Shown: piece by piece, positions 8,957 to 16,643 of the stretch
Numbering within the stretch: position 1 is the first letter of the stretch
Layout: each line of letters opens with the position of its first letter
Assembly (NCBI RefSeq): GCF_016865485.1
Contig: NZ_AP024452.1
Location: 496,001-560,000 of the forward strand
Length of the DNA: 64,000 nucleotides
Direction of reading: 5' to 3'
Source: Luteitalea sp. TBR-22
GTDB taxonomy: Bacteria; Acidobacteriota; Vicinamibacteria; Vicinamibacterales; Vicinamibacteraceae
Position numbers and translations under genes: made by a program
Notes under the pieces: generated by a model
The model's database searches: none
Seen by the model: only the letters and a program-made list of their open reading frames with translations
Told to the model about the DNA's origin: nothing

Positions 8957-9010
8957 CTTCCTTCTTCCTTCCCGCCCTGCCTTCTTACCTTCTACCCTTC
9001 TACTCTTCTT
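8957..9010 (-). repeat. Right arm of the 54-base inverted repeat (pyrimidine-rich on plus strand)
   Basis: Reverse complement of 7393-7446 with no mismatch. Preceded by more CCCTTCTT words and located 12 bases from the stop codon of the minus-strand ATP-grasp gene, so both arms lie at the 3' ends of convergent genes. Confidence 0.92.
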
Positions 9011-9022
9011 CCCTTCCGCTCA

Positions 9023-10561
9023 CTACGCGTGCCCTATTCCTGTCTCGCGCGCCAGCACGTCCAGCGTGCGCGCGTACAGATCCTGCACTTCCTCCGGGCT
9101 GCTCGCGATCACCGTCAGTCCGAGCTTGCCGTACTCCGACAACGCGCCGATCAGGTGGAACAGCACGCCCGACTCCGTCCGGTGCGAATAGTGCAGTCCG
9201 TTGTCGGTGACGATGTCGATCAGGTCCTCGGGGAGCACGCCGCGGTAGGTGGCGGCACGCAGGTTGTCGGTGGCCATGTAGAACTTCGGGCGGCCGCTCA
9301 GCGAGACGAACTCGCCCGTGTCCGGATCCAGCTGGCCGCCCGTGAGGAACTGCAGCGCCAGGAACGGGTGGGTCGTGCCGAGCACGCGCAGGTTGATCTC
9401 CAGCGCCGTCAGCTTCCACGGTTCGTCCACCGACTCGCGATACGCCAGGAAATCCACGCCGAACCGGCTCACCACGCCCTGCCGCGCCAGCGCCTGGCCG
9501 ACCAGGACGCTCCGGTACTGGATCGCCATCCGGTAGTCCTCGTGCGCCGGGAAGCTGCACCCCTGGTACACCTGGCCCGACGGCCCGCCGAGGATCTGAT
9601 CGTGCGTCGAGGTGGGCAGCACCTCGCCGGTCGGGCTGGTGCGCAGCTGCGCCGACGGCGACACCTTGATGGCCGCGTCGATGAACTCCTCGACGATGCC
9701 GCCCATCCGCGTGAACTTCTGGAAGTAGTTGTGGTGCGTCTCCCAGGGCACGGCGAACTCGAGGTTGCGCAAGGCCTTGCGGATCGCCAGGCGGTCGTCG
9801 GCCTGCTCCGGGAACCGGAAGATCGCGTTGCCCTCGCCCGAGAAGCTCTCGTTCAACTTCACGACGGCCTTGCGCAGGCCGGGCCGACGGTGGGCGAGTT
9901 CGACGAGCGCATCCTCGACGTCGGCCTCGCCGGTCAGGTCCTCGAAGCCCTCCGGCAGTTCGACACCGGCCTCCCGGAACACCTTGCGGCTCCCCGACTT
10001 GGTGCCGAGGTAGTTGAGCGTCGGGTCGAGGCCGTTGAGCGGGATGCCGAGCAGCACCGACAGCTTCCGCTCGAGCGGCGTCGAGTTGAACACCGTGAGG
10101 TACGCCCGCGACGGGTCGGGGATCGCCTGCCTGATGCGCTCGATGAGGCGCGGCCGCTCGAGGATCTTCTGCGTGAGCGCGCGCGGCGACGCATCGTACG
10201 TGCACAGCATCGTCAGGCGGGCCCGCGCATGGCTGGCCGGCACGCCGGCGAGCAGGTGCAGGTAGTAGTCGAGGATCAGCGGGTGCACCGGCTGCGACGT
10301 CACGTACACGACGTGGGCGCGCGGGTTGCGCAGGCGGATCAGGAGGAACAGCAGGCGTTCCTCGTAGAACGTGGCGCCATCGAGCTTGCGCAGTTCGTCC
10401 TGATCGAGCGTCAGCGACGGCACCACGACGGAGGTGCCGGGCTGGTCGGCCGTGCGCATCAGCACGTCCCAGACCTGGTTCAGGCGCGGCTTCAGTTCCT
10501 CGAAGCGGCGCAGTTCCTCTTCCGGTGTCAGCGTGGCGGCAAATGGCGGCTGCGGAATCAC
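9023..10561 (-). CDS. ATP-grasp peptide ligase, PGM1-related
   Basis: 512-residue cytoplasmic protein. The C-terminal half has ATP-grasp features: KLNESFSGEGNAIF (nucleotide-binding loop region), GGIVEEFI, a Lys-rich LRTSPTGEVLP, and LTALEINLRVLGTTHP, the Glu-x-Asn metal-binding segment. The N-terminal part (about residues 50-200) resembles the domain in front of Pgm1-type ligases, enzymes that join amino acids to peptides with ATP. The start is GTG 10561, overlapping the TGA of the upstream amidotransferase gene (GTGA), so the two are translationally coupled. The best reading is an ATP-dependent carboxylate-amine ligase supplied with ammonia or an amine by its partner. The product is unknown. 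Confidence 0.78.
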   Translation of the reverse strand: MIPQPPFAATLTPEEELRRFEELKPRLNQVWDVLMRTADQPGTSVVVPSLTLDQDELRKLDGATFYEERLLFLLIRLRNPRAHVVYVTSQPVHPLILDYYLHLLAGVPASHARARLTMLCTYDASPRALTQKILERPRLIERIRQAIPDPSRAYLTVFNSTPLERKLSVLLGIPLNGLDPTLNYLGTKSGSRKVFREAGVELPEGFEDLTGEADVEDALVELAHRRPGLRKAVVKLNESFSGEGNAIFRFPEQADDRLAIRKALRNLEFAVPWETHHNYFQKFTRMGGIVEEFIDAAIKVSPSAQLRTSPTGEVLPTSTHDQILGGPSGQVYQGCSFPAHEDYRMAIQYRSVLVGQALARQGVVSRFGVDFLAYRESVDEPWKLTALEINLRVLGTTHPFLALQFLTGGQLDPDTGEFVSLSGRPKFYMATDNLRAATYRGVLPEDLIDIVTDNGLHYSHRTESGVLFHLIGALSEYGKLGLTVIASSPEEVQDLYARTLDVLARETGIGHA

Positions 10562-11724
10562 AGCGCGGCTCCGAGTTCGTCGAGGGACAGCACTTCGCCG
10601 GTGGCGAGCATCGCCAGCGGCGTGGTGCGTTCGTGCAGCGGCCACGGCCGCCCGAGGCGCTCGGCGGCACGCCGCAGGCGTCGGCCCAGATGGTAGCGAA
10701 GGGGGCCGTGCAGGGAGAAGCTCGAGGTGAGTGCCAGCTGTTGCTCGCCCGCGCGGTCGTCGAGCGTCTCCATCAGCGTCCGGCGCCGCTCCTCGTACCA
10801 GGTGTCGTCGATCTTGCCCGCGGCGTGCCGCCGGCGCAGCAGCGACAGCTGCCGCGGGCGGTTGACGATCTCGGGATGGTGGTTGACGCCGAGGATGCGC
10901 GGCATGCCGTCGGCCACGTCGCGGGCGACTTCCAGCATGGTCAGCGCCGGCCCGACCGGCCCGCCGACGCCGATCGTCTCGTAACCGATCGCCTGCATGT
11001 GCGCAGGTAGTGGACCTGCCGGCAGCAGGTCGTACAGCCGGCTGTCGAGCACGGCGATGCGCTGCGACGGGCCCGCCTGCGTGCTCAGGTACCGGAACCA
11101 CGGGTGCTCGCGTGCGGCCGGCGTCAGCGCGTTCTCCATGATGCCGGCGCTCTTGCCGCCCTTCTCCGGGCCGCGCAGGTGCGCGTCGGCGACGCCGAGC
11201 CAGCGGCACATGATGCCGAAGGTGTGGCAGATGCCGAGCAGCACGCCCTCGGGATGGGTGCGGAGCTGGTCGAACAGGCCGAACACCTGCGGCTCCCAGG
11301 CGGGATCCTCGACGATGCCCTGGCTGCCGGCGCTGCAGCCGTCGTTGCGGCGCGGGTCGAGGTGACCGGGGCCGCCCGTCCCGATGCAGAGCAGGCCGTC
11401 GCGGTCGTGCACGTCGGGCGTGCCGCCGTGCCTGCGGACGTCGTAGGACGAGACGCGGACACGCAGGCCGGCCTCCGAGAGCGCCTCGCGCAGGTCGCAC
11501 ACCACCTGGCGCAGCGAGCGCACCACGGCAGCGTGCCCGAGGTTGGGCCAGCCGTGGTTCATGTCGAGGATGGCGACCTCCACCGTGCCCTCCTCGGCCA
11601 TGGGGGCATCGTCATGGGTGTTGACCCGCTGGTAGATGAACCCGCTCGTCGGGTGCCGCGTCGGGCAATCGGCCACGCAGGCGTCGTGCCCGTAAGCGTA
11701 CTGATGGCGGCAGTCGAAGGGCAC
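10558..11724 (-). CDS. Class I glutamine amidotransferase-like protein
   Basis: 388 residues from GTG 11724. A class I GATase fold is shown by LLGICHTFGIMCRW (nucleophile Cys near residue 166) and the NHHPEIV His/Glu pair near residue 280. The C-terminus carries an extra domain of about 100 residues. The N-terminal 40 residues carry three Cys at about 5, 16 and 20 (C-X10-C-X3-C), which could bind a metal. If this part is not translated, ATG 11601 (MAEEGTVEVAIL) is the alternative start; ATG 11793 is also open but lies in repeat-like DNA. It overlaps the ATP-grasp gene by four bases, so it probably provides NH3 or removes a gamma-glutamyl group for that ligase. Confidence 0.75.
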   Translation of the reverse strand: MPFDCRHQYAYGHDACVADCPTRHPTSGFIYQRVNTHDDAPMAEEGTVEVAILDMNHGWPNLGHAAVVRSLRQVVCDLREALSEAGLRVRVSSYDVRRHGGTPDVHDRDGLLCIGTGGPGHLDPRRNDGCSAGSQGIVEDPAWEPQVFGLFDQLRTHPEGVLLGICHTFGIMCRWLGVADAHLRGPEKGGKSAGIMENALTPAAREHPWFRYLSTQAGPSQRIAVLDSRLYDLLPAGPLPAHMQAIGYETIGVGGPVGPALTMLEVARDVADGMPRILGVNHHPEIVNRPRQLSLLRRRHAAGKIDDTWYEERRRTLMETLDDRAGEQQLALTSSFSLHGPLRYHLGRRLRRAAERLGRPWPLHERTTPLAMLATGEVLSLDELGAAL

Positions 11725-11786
11725 GGTCGGCTCGGGTGTCGGTTTCGCGGAGGAACGCGTCGATCGTACACGGGAATCCAGAGCGC

Positions 11787-11807
11787 CGAACACCGAACGC
11801 CGAACGG
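11787..11807. repeat. Heptamer tandem repeat, CGAACGC family (3 units)
   Basis: CGAACAC, CGAACGC, CGAACGG in tandem, upstream of the amidotransferase gene. A two-unit copy is at 13471-13484. A GAGAGCAT word like that in the CTGAGCC family follows at about 11833. Confidence 0.7.
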
Positions 11808-11890
11808 CTCGAGGCGACGGGCTCGAGGCGCCGAGAGCATCACCGTGTCACCCGGCTCCGGCGGATACCAGCGAACCGGCACCATGGTTT

Positions 11891-11918
11891 CTGAGCCCCG
11901 AGCCTAGAGCCCTGAGCC
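11891..11918. repeat. Heptamer tandem repeat, CTGAGCC family (4 units), containing a stop codon
   Basis: CTGAGCC, CCGAGCC, TAGAGCC, CTGAGCC. The third unit supplies the TAG (minus strand, 11906-11904) that ends the VTT-domain gene, so the last residues of that protein (GGSGL) are encoded by repeat DNA. Relatives are at 12650 and 38634. Confidence 0.85.
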
Positions 11919-12626
11919 GCCTTGCTCGCTGCCGATCGCGGTGTCGAGGGCCCGGCGTGCCAGCCAGCCCAGGATGCCGAGGACGACCATCGCCAGGCCG
12001 ATGGCGATGGCCGCCGACCCGAACGCATCGCGCTGGCTGAAGTCGAGGGTGGAGAGGTGGGAGCCGGCTTTCACCGCGACGGCCGTGCGTGGCGCCAGGC
12101 CGAGGAGCGTGCCGAGCAGGTAGGCGCCGATCGGCACGCGCGCGGCGGCCATGGCGGCGTTGCTGAGGGCGAACGGCGAGTTGGGCGGCACGCGCACGAG
12201 CGCCACGACCAGCAGGGTCTTCCACCAGGAACGGCCCACCAGCGCGTTCCGGACGGCCAGCCAGCGGGGGCGCTCCTGCAGGAGTTGCGCTGCGTGCACC
12301 ACCGACCACCGGTGCGCCCAGGCGTAGTTGATGGCCGAGGCGAGAACGAAGCCGGCCAGGGCCGCCGGGATCCCGATGCGGTCGCCGAACGCCCACCCCC
12401 CGAGCAGCGCGGGTGCGTAGGTGGGCAGCAGCGCGAAGCCCCCGAGCAGCGCGAAGCCCGCGACGTAGATGGCGATGCCCTCGAGACCCTGCTCCTGCAA
12501 CCACGGTCCGAGCCGCGACAGGTACCCGATGAGCAGGACCGCGCCAAGCGGGGGGAGCAGCAGCGAGACGATCGCCAGCGGCGCGAGCTTCCGGGCGGCC
12601 GTGGAACCGGTGGGCGGCTGGTTCAT
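11904..12626 (-). CDS. VTT-domain (TVP38/TMEM64, DedA-superfamily) membrane protein
   Basis: 240-residue inner-membrane protein with about six hydrophobic segments. The middle holds the VTT core: glycine-rich AFGDRIGIPAALAGFVLAS and the re-entrant region VRVPPNSPFALSNAAMAAARVP. DedA-superfamily proteins include polyprenyl-phosphate flippases and proton-dependent transporters; which role applies here is unknown. ATG 12626 gives a short polar N-terminus. It is followed on the same strand by the amidotransferase gene (about 180 bases) and preceded by a DedA gene. The C-terminal few codons are heptamer-repeat DNA. Confidence 0.82.
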   Translation of the reverse strand: MNQPPTGSTAARKLAPLAIVSLLLPPLGAVLLIGYLSRLGPWLQEQGLEGIAIYVAGFALLGGFALLPTYAPALLGGWAFGDRIGIPAALAGFVLASAINYAWAHRWSVVHAAQLLQERPRWLAVRNALVGRSWWKTLLVVALVRVPPNSPFALSNAAMAAARVPIGAYLLGTLLGLAPRTAVAVKAGSHLSTLDFSQRDAFGSAAIAIGLAMVVLGILGWLARRALDTAIGSEQGGSGL

Positions 12627-12649
12627 TGGGGGCTCAGGGCGCGGTAGCA

Positions 12650-12692
12650 GGCTCGAGGCTCAGCGCCCAGGGCCCAGAGAGCATCCCGAGCC
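12650..12692. repeat. Heptamer repeat, CTGAGCC/GGCTCAG family, palindromic array
   Basis: GGCTCGA, GGCTCAG, CGCCCAG, GGCCCAG, centre AGAGCATC, then CCGAGCC. The centre is nearly the same as in the copy at 38634-38683. Lies in the leader of the VTT gene. Confidence 0.75.
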
Positions 12693-12748
12693 GCGGATTG
12701 AGCCGTCCGGGCTGGAATCACGGCGTCGCACCGCCCTGAGCCGGGATC

Positions 12749-13408
12749 TCACGCCCGTCCCGTGGCGTGCCGCCACCGCTTCAGGATCTCCCATCCGAGC
12801 GGGAGCACCGACACGATGATGACCAGCAGGATCACGTGGTGCGCCTGCTTGGCGAGCGGGCTGAGGCCGAGGAAGTAGCCGATCCACAGCAGGCTGGTCA
12901 CCCACAGGACGCCGCCCACCACGTTGTAAGCGACGAAGCTGCGGTACGGCATCTGCGCGACGCCCGCGATGAACGGCACGAACGTCCGCATCACCGGCAC
13001 GAAGCGCGCGACGATGAGCGACGAGCCACCCTTGGTCGCGTACAACTCCTGCGCCTCGTACAGGTACTTCTTCTTGAAGAACCGGGTATCGGGCCGGTTG
13101 TAGATGGCCCGACCGGCCTTCAGCCCGAGGCCGTACCCGACCTGGTCGCCGATCACCGCCGCCGCGACGAGCAGCAGGTTGGTGACCCAGATGTTCAGCG
13201 GCGGCAGCCCGGGAAACGCACCCGAGCAGACGACGCCCGCGGTCACGAGCAGGGAGTCGCCGGGCAGGAAGAACCCGGCGAGCAGGCCGGTCTCCGCAAA
13301 GACGATGGCGACCAGGACGCCGAGCCCGCCCCACGCGATCAGGGCGCGCACGCCCTCGTCGCTGTGCAGCGTGCGGACCCAGTTGAGGAGATCGGCGAGC
13401 AGTTCCAT
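12749..13408 (-). CDS. DedA family membrane protein
   Basis: 219 residues with the DedA hallmarks: FAETGLLAGFFLPGDSLL near residues 37-54, GDQVGYGLGLKAGR, and RFVPVMRTFVPFIAGVAQMPYRSF with the conserved Arg residues. Such proteins act in the inner membrane, support envelope integrity and pH tolerance, and some flip undecaprenyl phosphate. ATG 13408 matches the family start. The gap to the VTT gene is 122 bases and includes a CTGAGCC repeat. Upstream, a short divergent region with CGAACGC units separates it from the plus-strand glycosyltransferase operon. Confidence 0.9.
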   Translation of the reverse strand: MELLADLLNWVRTLHSDEGVRALIAWGGLGVLVAIVFAETGLLAGFFLPGDSLLVTAGVVCSGAFPGLPPLNIWVTNLLLVAAAVIGDQVGYGLGLKAGRAIYNRPDTRFFKKKYLYEAQELYATKGGSSLIVARFVPVMRTFVPFIAGVAQMPYRSFVAYNVVGGVLWVTSLLWIGYFLGLSPLAKQAHHVILLVIIVSVLPLGWEILKRWRHATGRA

Positions 13409-13470
13409 GCGGGACAGGTAGGCGGCCCCGGACGGGACGGCCGAACGTCAAGGATACGGGACGGCCGCGC

Positions 13471-13484
13471 CGAACGCCGAACGC
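13471..13484. repeat. Heptamer repeat, CGAACGC (2 perfect units)
   Basis: Two perfect CGAACGC units in the divergent gap, with a related CGAACGT at 13442. Shares its unit with 11787-11807. Confidence 0.55.
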
Positions 13485-13541
13485 GGCTGCCGGGCCACCG
13501 CCCCTGAAACGGGCTAAACTGTCGCGCAACAGGGATTTGCC

Positions 13542-14060
13542 GTGACCACGCCGCCGCACCCGCCAGCCACCCCCGACACCTCGGACCGGACCTGGATCGC
13601 CACAGAGGACCTGATGGCCGAGGTGCGGGCGCGTGTGCGCGCCGAGGTCCGGGCGCGCCTGGTCCGCAGCGGCGTGCGCGAGTTCGAGGACGAAGCGGTC
13701 TTCCTCGCCGCCGAGCAGCTGCTGGAGCGCGCACTGCAGCAGTGCGACCGCCCCCTCCTGCTGTTGCCGGAACTGCTCGACGACGAGGACGACTGGCGGG
13801 TGAATCCGTCGCTGCGGCTGTCGAGCCACCGGCCGGTCGCCGGCGGCGCGATCGTGTGGCTCAAGCAGAAGCTGGTGCTCCCCGTCACGCGCTGGCTGTA
13901 CGACTACAGCCGCGAGAACTTCGCGCGCCAGGAGCGCCTCAACTTCGTGCTCATGGCGTGCCTGCAGCAACTGGCGATCGAGCATGCGCGGCTGGCCGCG
14001 CGTGTCGAGGCCCTCGAGCGCCAGCGCGTCGCCCCGACCGACGCGGAGGGGCGCTCGTGA
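13542..14060 (+). CDS. Hypothetical helical protein coupled to a glycosyltransferase
   Basis: 172-residue protein with no named catalytic motif. It is rich in charged helices (RARVRAEVRARLVRSG; a C-terminal heptad-like QLAIEHARLAARVEALERQ) and contains SSHRPVAGGAIVWLKQKLVLPVTRWLYDYS, a short segment seen in small proteins encoded beside cell-surface glycosyltransferases. The start is GTG 13542, preceded by AGGG. Its TGA overlaps the GTG of the next gene (GTGA), so it is translationally coupled to the GT4 enzyme and probably acts as a partner or membrane anchor for it. That role is inferred from context. Confidence 0.65.
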   Translation: MTTPPHPPATPDTSDRTWIATEDLMAEVRARVRAEVRARLVRSGVREFEDEAVFLAAEQLLERALQQCDRPLLLLPELLDDEDDWRVNPSLRLSSHRPVAGGAIVWLKQKLVLPVTRWLYDYSRENFARQERLNFVLMACLQQLAIEHARLAARVEALERQRVAPTDAEGRS

Positions 14061-15235
14061 AGCTCGCCTGCGTGGTCCAGCGCTACGGTGCCGACGTCAC
14101 GGGCGGCGCCGAGGCGCACTGCCGCGCCGTCGCCGAGCGCCTTGCCGAGCACCACGAGGTCACCGTCCTCACCAGCTGCGCGAAGGATTACCTCACGTGG
14201 CGCAACGCGTACCCGCCCGGCGACAGCCGGCTGGGGCGCGTCGCCATCCGCAGGTTCCCCGTCTCGCACCAGCGGCACCTGCACCGGTTCGCCGACCTCA
14301 GTCACGAGGTGTTCGGGCGCCGATCGACCACCGAGCAGCAGCACGCCTGGTTCGAGGAGAACGGGCCCACCGTCCCGGGGCTCCTCGAGCACCTGCGCGT
14401 CGAGGGCACGACGTACGACCTCGTGCTCTTCTGGTCGTACCGCTACTATCCGAGCTACTTCGGGCTGCCGCTCGTGCGGGACCGGGCCATCCTCGTGCCG
14501 ACGGCCGAGGAGGACCCGACGATCTGGCTCGACGTGCTCGCCGACTACTTCACGCAGCCGGCCGGCATCGTGTTCCTCACCGAGGAGGAGCGGGATCTCG
14601 TCGCCAGTCGCGCCCGGGGGCCGTTGCCGCCCTCGTGCGTGGTCGGGTCGGGGCTCGCCCCTGCGGAACTGCCGCACCCCGAGTTGCGCGGTGAGCTCGA
14701 GAACATGGGCGTGAGCTTCCCGTACGCGCTCTACCTCGGTCGCCTCGAGAAGAACAAGGGCTGCGACACGCTGTTCCGGCACTACCTCCATTACGTCGAG
14801 CAGGGGAGGCCCTCGCTGCCGCTGGTCCTCGCCGGGCCCGAGTTCATGGAGGTGCCGAGCCATCCGCAGATTCGTCCGCTCGGCTTCGTGCCCGAGCACC
14901 TGCGCGAGACGCTGCTCGGCAGCGCCCGCACGCTCATCATGCCGTCGCCGTACGAGAGCCTGAGCCTCGTGCTGCTCGAGGCGTGGAACCACGGCGTCCC
15001 GGCGCTCGTGAACGGCGGCTGCAAGGTCCTGAAGGGCCAGACGCTGCGCGCCAACGGCGGCCTCTACTACCACCACGCCAACGAGTTCGTCGAGGGGCTG
15101 TCGCTGCTGGCCACCGACGAGGACCTCGCCGTGCGCCTCGGCGCGCAGGGACGCGCGTACGTCGAGACGTGGTACCGCTGGCCGCGCGTGATGGCGACGC
15201 TGGAGCCGTTCCTCGCGCAGGTGGCCGACAAGTGA
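14057..15235 (+). CDS. GT4-family glycosyltransferase
   Basis: 392-residue GT-B fold sugar transferase. The N-terminus VKLACVVQRYGADVTGGAEAH is the acceptor-domain start with a GG loop. The C-terminal half holds LYLGRLEKNKGCDTLF (donor-domain Arg/Lys) and the E-x7-E motif in PSPYESLSLVLLEAWNHG. The start is GTG 14057 inside the previous gene's stop; the longer open frame upstream is a shadow. It would transfer a nucleotide-sugar donor to a lipid or polysaccharide acceptor at the cytoplasmic face. Donor and acceptor are unknown, and no larger surface-polysaccharide locus is next to it. Confidence 0.87.
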   Translation: MKLACVVQRYGADVTGGAEAHCRAVAERLAEHHEVTVLTSCAKDYLTWRNAYPPGDSRLGRVAIRRFPVSHQRHLHRFADLSHEVFGRRSTTEQQHAWFEENGPTVPGLLEHLRVEGTTYDLVLFWSYRYYPSYFGLPLVRDRAILVPTAEEDPTIWLDVLADYFTQPAGIVFLTEEERDLVASRARGPLPPSCVVGSGLAPAELPHPELRGELENMGVSFPYALYLGRLEKNKGCDTLFRHYLHYVEQGRPSLPLVLAGPEFMEVPSHPQIRPLGFVPEHLRETLLGSARTLIMPSPYESLSLVLLEAWNHGVPALVNGGCKVLKGQTLRANGGLYYHHANEFVEGLSLLATDEDLAVRLGAQGRAYVETWYRWPRVMATLEPFLAQVADK

Positions 15236-16506
15236 CGGAGCCGGCCCCCGCGGCGGTCCGCACCGAGATCGTCGCGGGGCTCACCACCTTCCTCGCCACC
15301 GCCTACATCATCGTCGTCAATCCGGCCATCCTGAGTGATGGCACGGGGATGCCCTTCGACGGCGTGTTGACGGCGACGGTGCTGCTCTGCGCCGCGCTCA
15401 CGATCCTGATGGGCGTGTACGCGCGGCTGCCCTTCGCGGTGGCGCCGGGCATGGGCCTCAACGCGTTCTTCGCCTACACGCTGGTGGTCGGCCAGAAGGT
15501 GCCCTGGCCGACCGCCCTCGGCATGGTGTTCTGGGCCGGCGTGCTGTTCCTGGCGATCTCGCTGACGCCGCTGCGGGAACGCCTGGCGACGACGATCCCG
15601 CCCTCGCTCCGCACGGCGATGGCCTGCGGCATCGGCCTGCTGATCACGCTGGTCGGGCTCAAGGGCGCCGGGATCATCGTCGCCGACGCGGCGACGATCG
15701 TGCGGCCGGGCCCGATGACGCCGCAGGTGCTGCTCGCGGTGGTCGGCCTGATGATCGCGGTGGCGCTGATGGTGCGGGGCTATGCGGTGGCCTTCCTGGC
15801 CTGCATGGTCACGGTGACCGCCCTGGCATGGGGCTTCGGCCTGGTGACGCCGCCCGCCTCATGGTTCAGTCAGCCTGACCTTACGTCGGTCACGCTGCAA
15901 CTCGACCTGTGGGGCGCGCTCGCGCCGGCGTTGTGGCCGTCGATCGTGGCGGTGCTGTTCACCGACCTGTTCGACTCGCTGAGCACGTTCATCGGCGTGG
16001 CCGAGGCGACGGGGTTCACCGACGATGAGGGCCGACCCATCCGGCTGCGGCAGGGCCTGATCGTCGACGCCTGGGCGACGCTCGGCGCCGGCCTGCTGGG
16101 GACCTCCTCCGGCACGGCCTACGTCGAAAGTGCGGCAGGCATCAACGCCGGTGGACGGACCGGCCTCACAGCCGTCGTGGCAGGGCTGTGTTTCCTGCCA
16201 GCGCTGTTGCTCGCGCCCCTGGCGGCCGCCGTGCCGTCGTACGCGACCGCGCCGGTGCTGATCGTGGTGGGCGTCCTGATGTTCCGCACCTGCCGCACGC
16301 TGCCGTTCGGGGTCCTCGAGGAGATGGTGCCGGCATTCCTGACGCTGGTGCTGATTCCCCTGACGCTGTCGATCACGCAGGGGCTGCTGTGGGGGCTCGT
16401 CGCGCACGTGGTGGCATTCGTCGTCGCCGGCCGCGCCCGCGATCTTGCGGCAGGACACTGGGCGCTCGGGGTGCTGGCGGTGGGGCTGCTGTATCTGCAC
16501 GGGTAG
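15232..16506 (+). CDS. NCS2-family purine permease (AzgA-type)
   Basis: 424-residue inner-membrane transporter with about 13 hydrophobic segments. The N-terminus has TEIVAGLTTFLATAYIIVVNPAILSD and PGMGLNAFF, both signatures of the adenine/guanine/hypoxanthine permease branch. The conserved FTDLFDSLSTFIGVAEATG and GTSSGTAYVESAAGI segments match the substrate-site helices of that branch. The GTG 15232 start overlaps the glycosyltransferase TGA. The coupling to a glycosyltransferase has no obvious metabolic reason. Proton-driven uptake of purine bases is the likely role. Confidence 0.88.
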   Translation: MTEPAPAAVRTEIVAGLTTFLATAYIIVVNPAILSDGTGMPFDGVLTATVLLCAALTILMGVYARLPFAVAPGMGLNAFFAYTLVVGQKVPWPTALGMVFWAGVLFLAISLTPLRERLATTIPPSLRTAMACGIGLLITLVGLKGAGIIVADAATIVRPGPMTPQVLLAVVGLMIAVALMVRGYAVAFLACMVTVTALAWGFGLVTPPASWFSQPDLTSVTLQLDLWGALAPALWPSIVAVLFTDLFDSLSTFIGVAEATGFTDDEGRPIRLRQGLIVDAWATLGAGLLGTSSGTAYVESAAGINAGGRTGLTAVVAGLCFLPALLLAPLAAAVPSYATAPVLIVVGVLMFRTCRTLPFGVLEEMVPAFLTLVLIPLTLSITQGLLWGLVAHVVAFVVAGRARDLAAGHWALGVLAVGLLYLHG

Positions 16507-16515
16507 GCGGAGCAG

Positions 16516-16630
16516 TTTCAGAATTTCAGGAATTTCAGGAATTGCCCAGGTCTCGCCACACGTCGCAACACCGAGGCGGTGATCCCGCCTTGGAGGCGCT
16601 CCAATTCTGAAATTCTGAAACTCTGAAATT
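16516..16630. repeat. AT-rich inverted array (GAATTTCAG units) with GC-rich centre
   Basis: Left arm 16516-16544 repeats GAATTTCAG; right arm 16602-16630 repeats TTCTGAAA in the opposite sense. The 57-base centre is GC-rich and has its own small hairpin. The arms are far more AT-rich than anything around them. The right arm ends 13 bases before the ATG of the next gene. Related elements: 46209, 54097, 55427, 59013. Confidence 0.82.
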
Positions 16631-16643
16631 GCAGATCCCTCCC

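Noticed and set aside
7393-9010. The 54-base inverted repeat as ends of the IS481 element
   Set aside because: The IS481 ends are visible inside, at 7508-7533 and 8488-8515; the 54-base arms lie about 60-450 bases further out and do not resemble IS481 termini.
9023-11724. Pheganomycin-like biosynthetic gene cluster
   Set aside because: Only the ligase-like gene and an amidotransferase are present; no precursor peptide, NRPS or tailoring genes are seen.
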